Shown piece after piece: positions 63,114 to 64,000 of a DNA stretch of 64,000 bases (its first letter is position 1; each line of letters begins with the position of its first letter). Made by a program: the position numbers and the translations under genes. Below the pieces are notes generated by a model. It worked only from the letters and a program-made list of their open reading frames with translations, had not been told where the DNA came from and ran no database searches. The stretch covers positions 255,674-319,673 of the forward strand of contig NZ_KB849537.1 in assembly GCF_000368565.1 (NCBI RefSeq). The letters run 5' to 3'. Source of the stretch: Acinetobacter gerneri DSM 14967 = CIP 107464 = MTCC 9824 (GTDB lineage: Bacteria > Pseudomonadota > Gammaproteobacteria > Pseudomonadales > Moraxellaceae).

Positions 63114-64000
63114 CTAACATTTACACCCTACATCTTGGATTTCAAGTTGATCGTTGAGTAACAATTCTAAGCTATGCTTTTGGATACCATACATGCTTTT
63201 CAGTGCTGCAATTTGTTGTAAAACTTTTTGATCTGGAGCTTTAAAATCTTTGCGTTTTGTAGCCAAAATCATTTTATTTTTACTGGTATGTTCGAGTGCC
63301 ACAAACTCAAAAACTTTAGTGTCATAGCCATAAGCTTTGAGCAATAAAGCACGAATCGTGTCTGTTAGCATTTCAGCCTGCTGCCCTGCATGTATCCCGA
63401 ACTGCAACATTGGCTTCAATACTTCTGGGCTTTGCAACTGTGGTCGTAGCTCTTTATGACAACATGGCGCGCACATGATCATTGAAGCATTTAAACGAAT
63501 GCCTGTATGGATCGCAAAATCAGTTGCGATATCACATGCATGCAAGGCAATCATCACATCTAAATGTTCAGGATGATATGTACGCACATCACCTTGGAAA
63601 AAATCCAAATGTTCAAAACCGACTTTTGTCGAGATATTTTGGCAAAATTCCACCAAATTTGAACGTAATTCAACGCCTGTAATATGTGGCATTTTATGTT
63701 TTTGTTCTTTTAAATAATCATATAAAGCAAAAGTGAGATAGCCTTTGCCTGAACCAAAATCTACAATTCTGATTTCATCCTGTTCCGCATTGATTTGATC
63801 AAAAGCACCGGAGAAAATTTCTACAAATTTATTGATCTGTTTCCACTTTCGCGCCATGCTCGGCACGATATTGGATTTTTCATCGGTAATGCCTAAATGC
63901 TGAAGAAATGGACGATGTTGTTCCACATAACGATTTTTCTCACGGTCATGAGCAATCACCGCTTCATTTTTTTGCGTCGTAGTTTTATTTGAGTTTGGAT
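63114..64000 (-). CDS. SAM-dependent methyltransferase (Methyltransf_32-like), 5' end outside window
   Basis: At least 295 codons; the frame is still open at base 64000, so the N terminus lies beyond it (a GTG at 63959 is internal). Motif I is RIVDFGSGKGYLTFALYDYL, binding S-adenosylmethionine; THVTGVEL-type acidic end of strand 2 appears as ITGVELRSNLVEF. IALHACDIATDFAIHTGIRL and CAPCCHKELRPQL follow, as in the PF13679 group of putative RNA or protein methyltransferases. It ends in VGCKC, a cysteine pair. The substrate is unknown. Confidence 0.85.
   Translation of the reverse strand, partial: PNSNKTTTQKNEAVIAHDREKNRYVEQHRPFLQHLGITDEKSNIVPSMARKWKQINKFVEIFSGAFDQINAEQDEIRIVDFGSGKGYLTFALYDYLKEQKHKMPHITGVELRSNLVEFCQNISTKVGFEHLDFFQGDVRTYHPEHLDVMIALHACDIATDFAIHTGIRLNASMIMCAPCCHKELRPQLQSPEVLKPMLQFGIHAGQQAEMLTDTIRALLLKAYGYDTKVFEFVALEHTSKNKMILATKRKDFKAPDQKVLQQIAALKSMYGIQKHSLELLLNDQLEIQDVGCKC

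Noticed and set aside
1-64000. tRNA, rRNA, CRISPR array, insertion sequence, prophage
   Set aside because: I looked for cloverleaf end motifs, regularly spaced repeats, transposase-like and phage-like proteins and found none that stand up.

Overview
The window looks like chromosome from a gamma-proteobacterium of the genus Acinetobacter or a close Moraxellaceae relative. The grounds are: AT-rich sequence; a membrane quinoprotein glucose dehydrogenase beside an OprB porin; a trpA-accD-folC-SPOR cluster with trpB absent; and a large family of Acinetobacter-type secreted proteins. This is inference from gene content; no rRNA or other marker is present. I saw no tRNA, rRNA, CRISPR array, transposase or prophage module, so most of the window reads as core chromosome with an accessory block near the left end. 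Layout: 1-3280 holds the C-terminal end of an RND efflux pump, a small secreted protein and proS. 3416-14134 is the most distinctive block: six minus-strand genes for secreted proteins that share a signal peptide followed by an L-x-x-[LM]-[ST]-D-x-x-[LM]-x-x-x-x-G-[QE] motif, cysteines present only as closely spaced pairs, and often a C-terminal cysteine loop. Three are tandem paralogues of about 500 residues, each its own transcription unit; the other three (702, 235 and 794 residues) form a tight operon. CRP/Vfr-like palindromes lie upstream of all four transcription units. 14530-28526 carries dcd, two LysE-type exporters, a DUF2062 protein, the Fe-S carrier Mrp, a LEA-like protein, a periplasmic alpha carbonic anhydrase, metG, several small secreted proteins, and two M15-like lipoproteins flanking a methyltransferase. 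28709-32162 is a TetR, DHA2-type MFS and HlyD-type drug-export operon with a palindromic operator candidate. 32495-41031 holds an ACC-deaminase-like PLP enzyme, an HI0933-type flavoprotein, a CmpX-like channel, a 48-residue membrane protein, a GST, an MBL hydrolase and a lipoprotein phosphatase. 40066-44007 is the translationally overlapped trpA-accD-folC-SPOR operon. 44494-64000 holds two AraC-type regulators each divergent from a metabolic gene, a DUF2804 protein, a diguanylate cyclase, gcd and oprB, a CaiB/BaiF CoA transferase, a free-standing M17 N-terminal domain, a thiolase/multifunctional beta-oxidation pair, a patatin-like lipase and a methyltransferase cut by the window edge. The themes are envelope and secreted proteins, fatty-acid/CoA metabolism (accD, thiolase, FadB-like, CaiB, patatin), periplasmic glucose oxidation (OprB plus Gcd), and drug/amino-acid export. 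The best candidate for something poorly described is the paired-cysteine secreted-protein cluster at 3416-14134.
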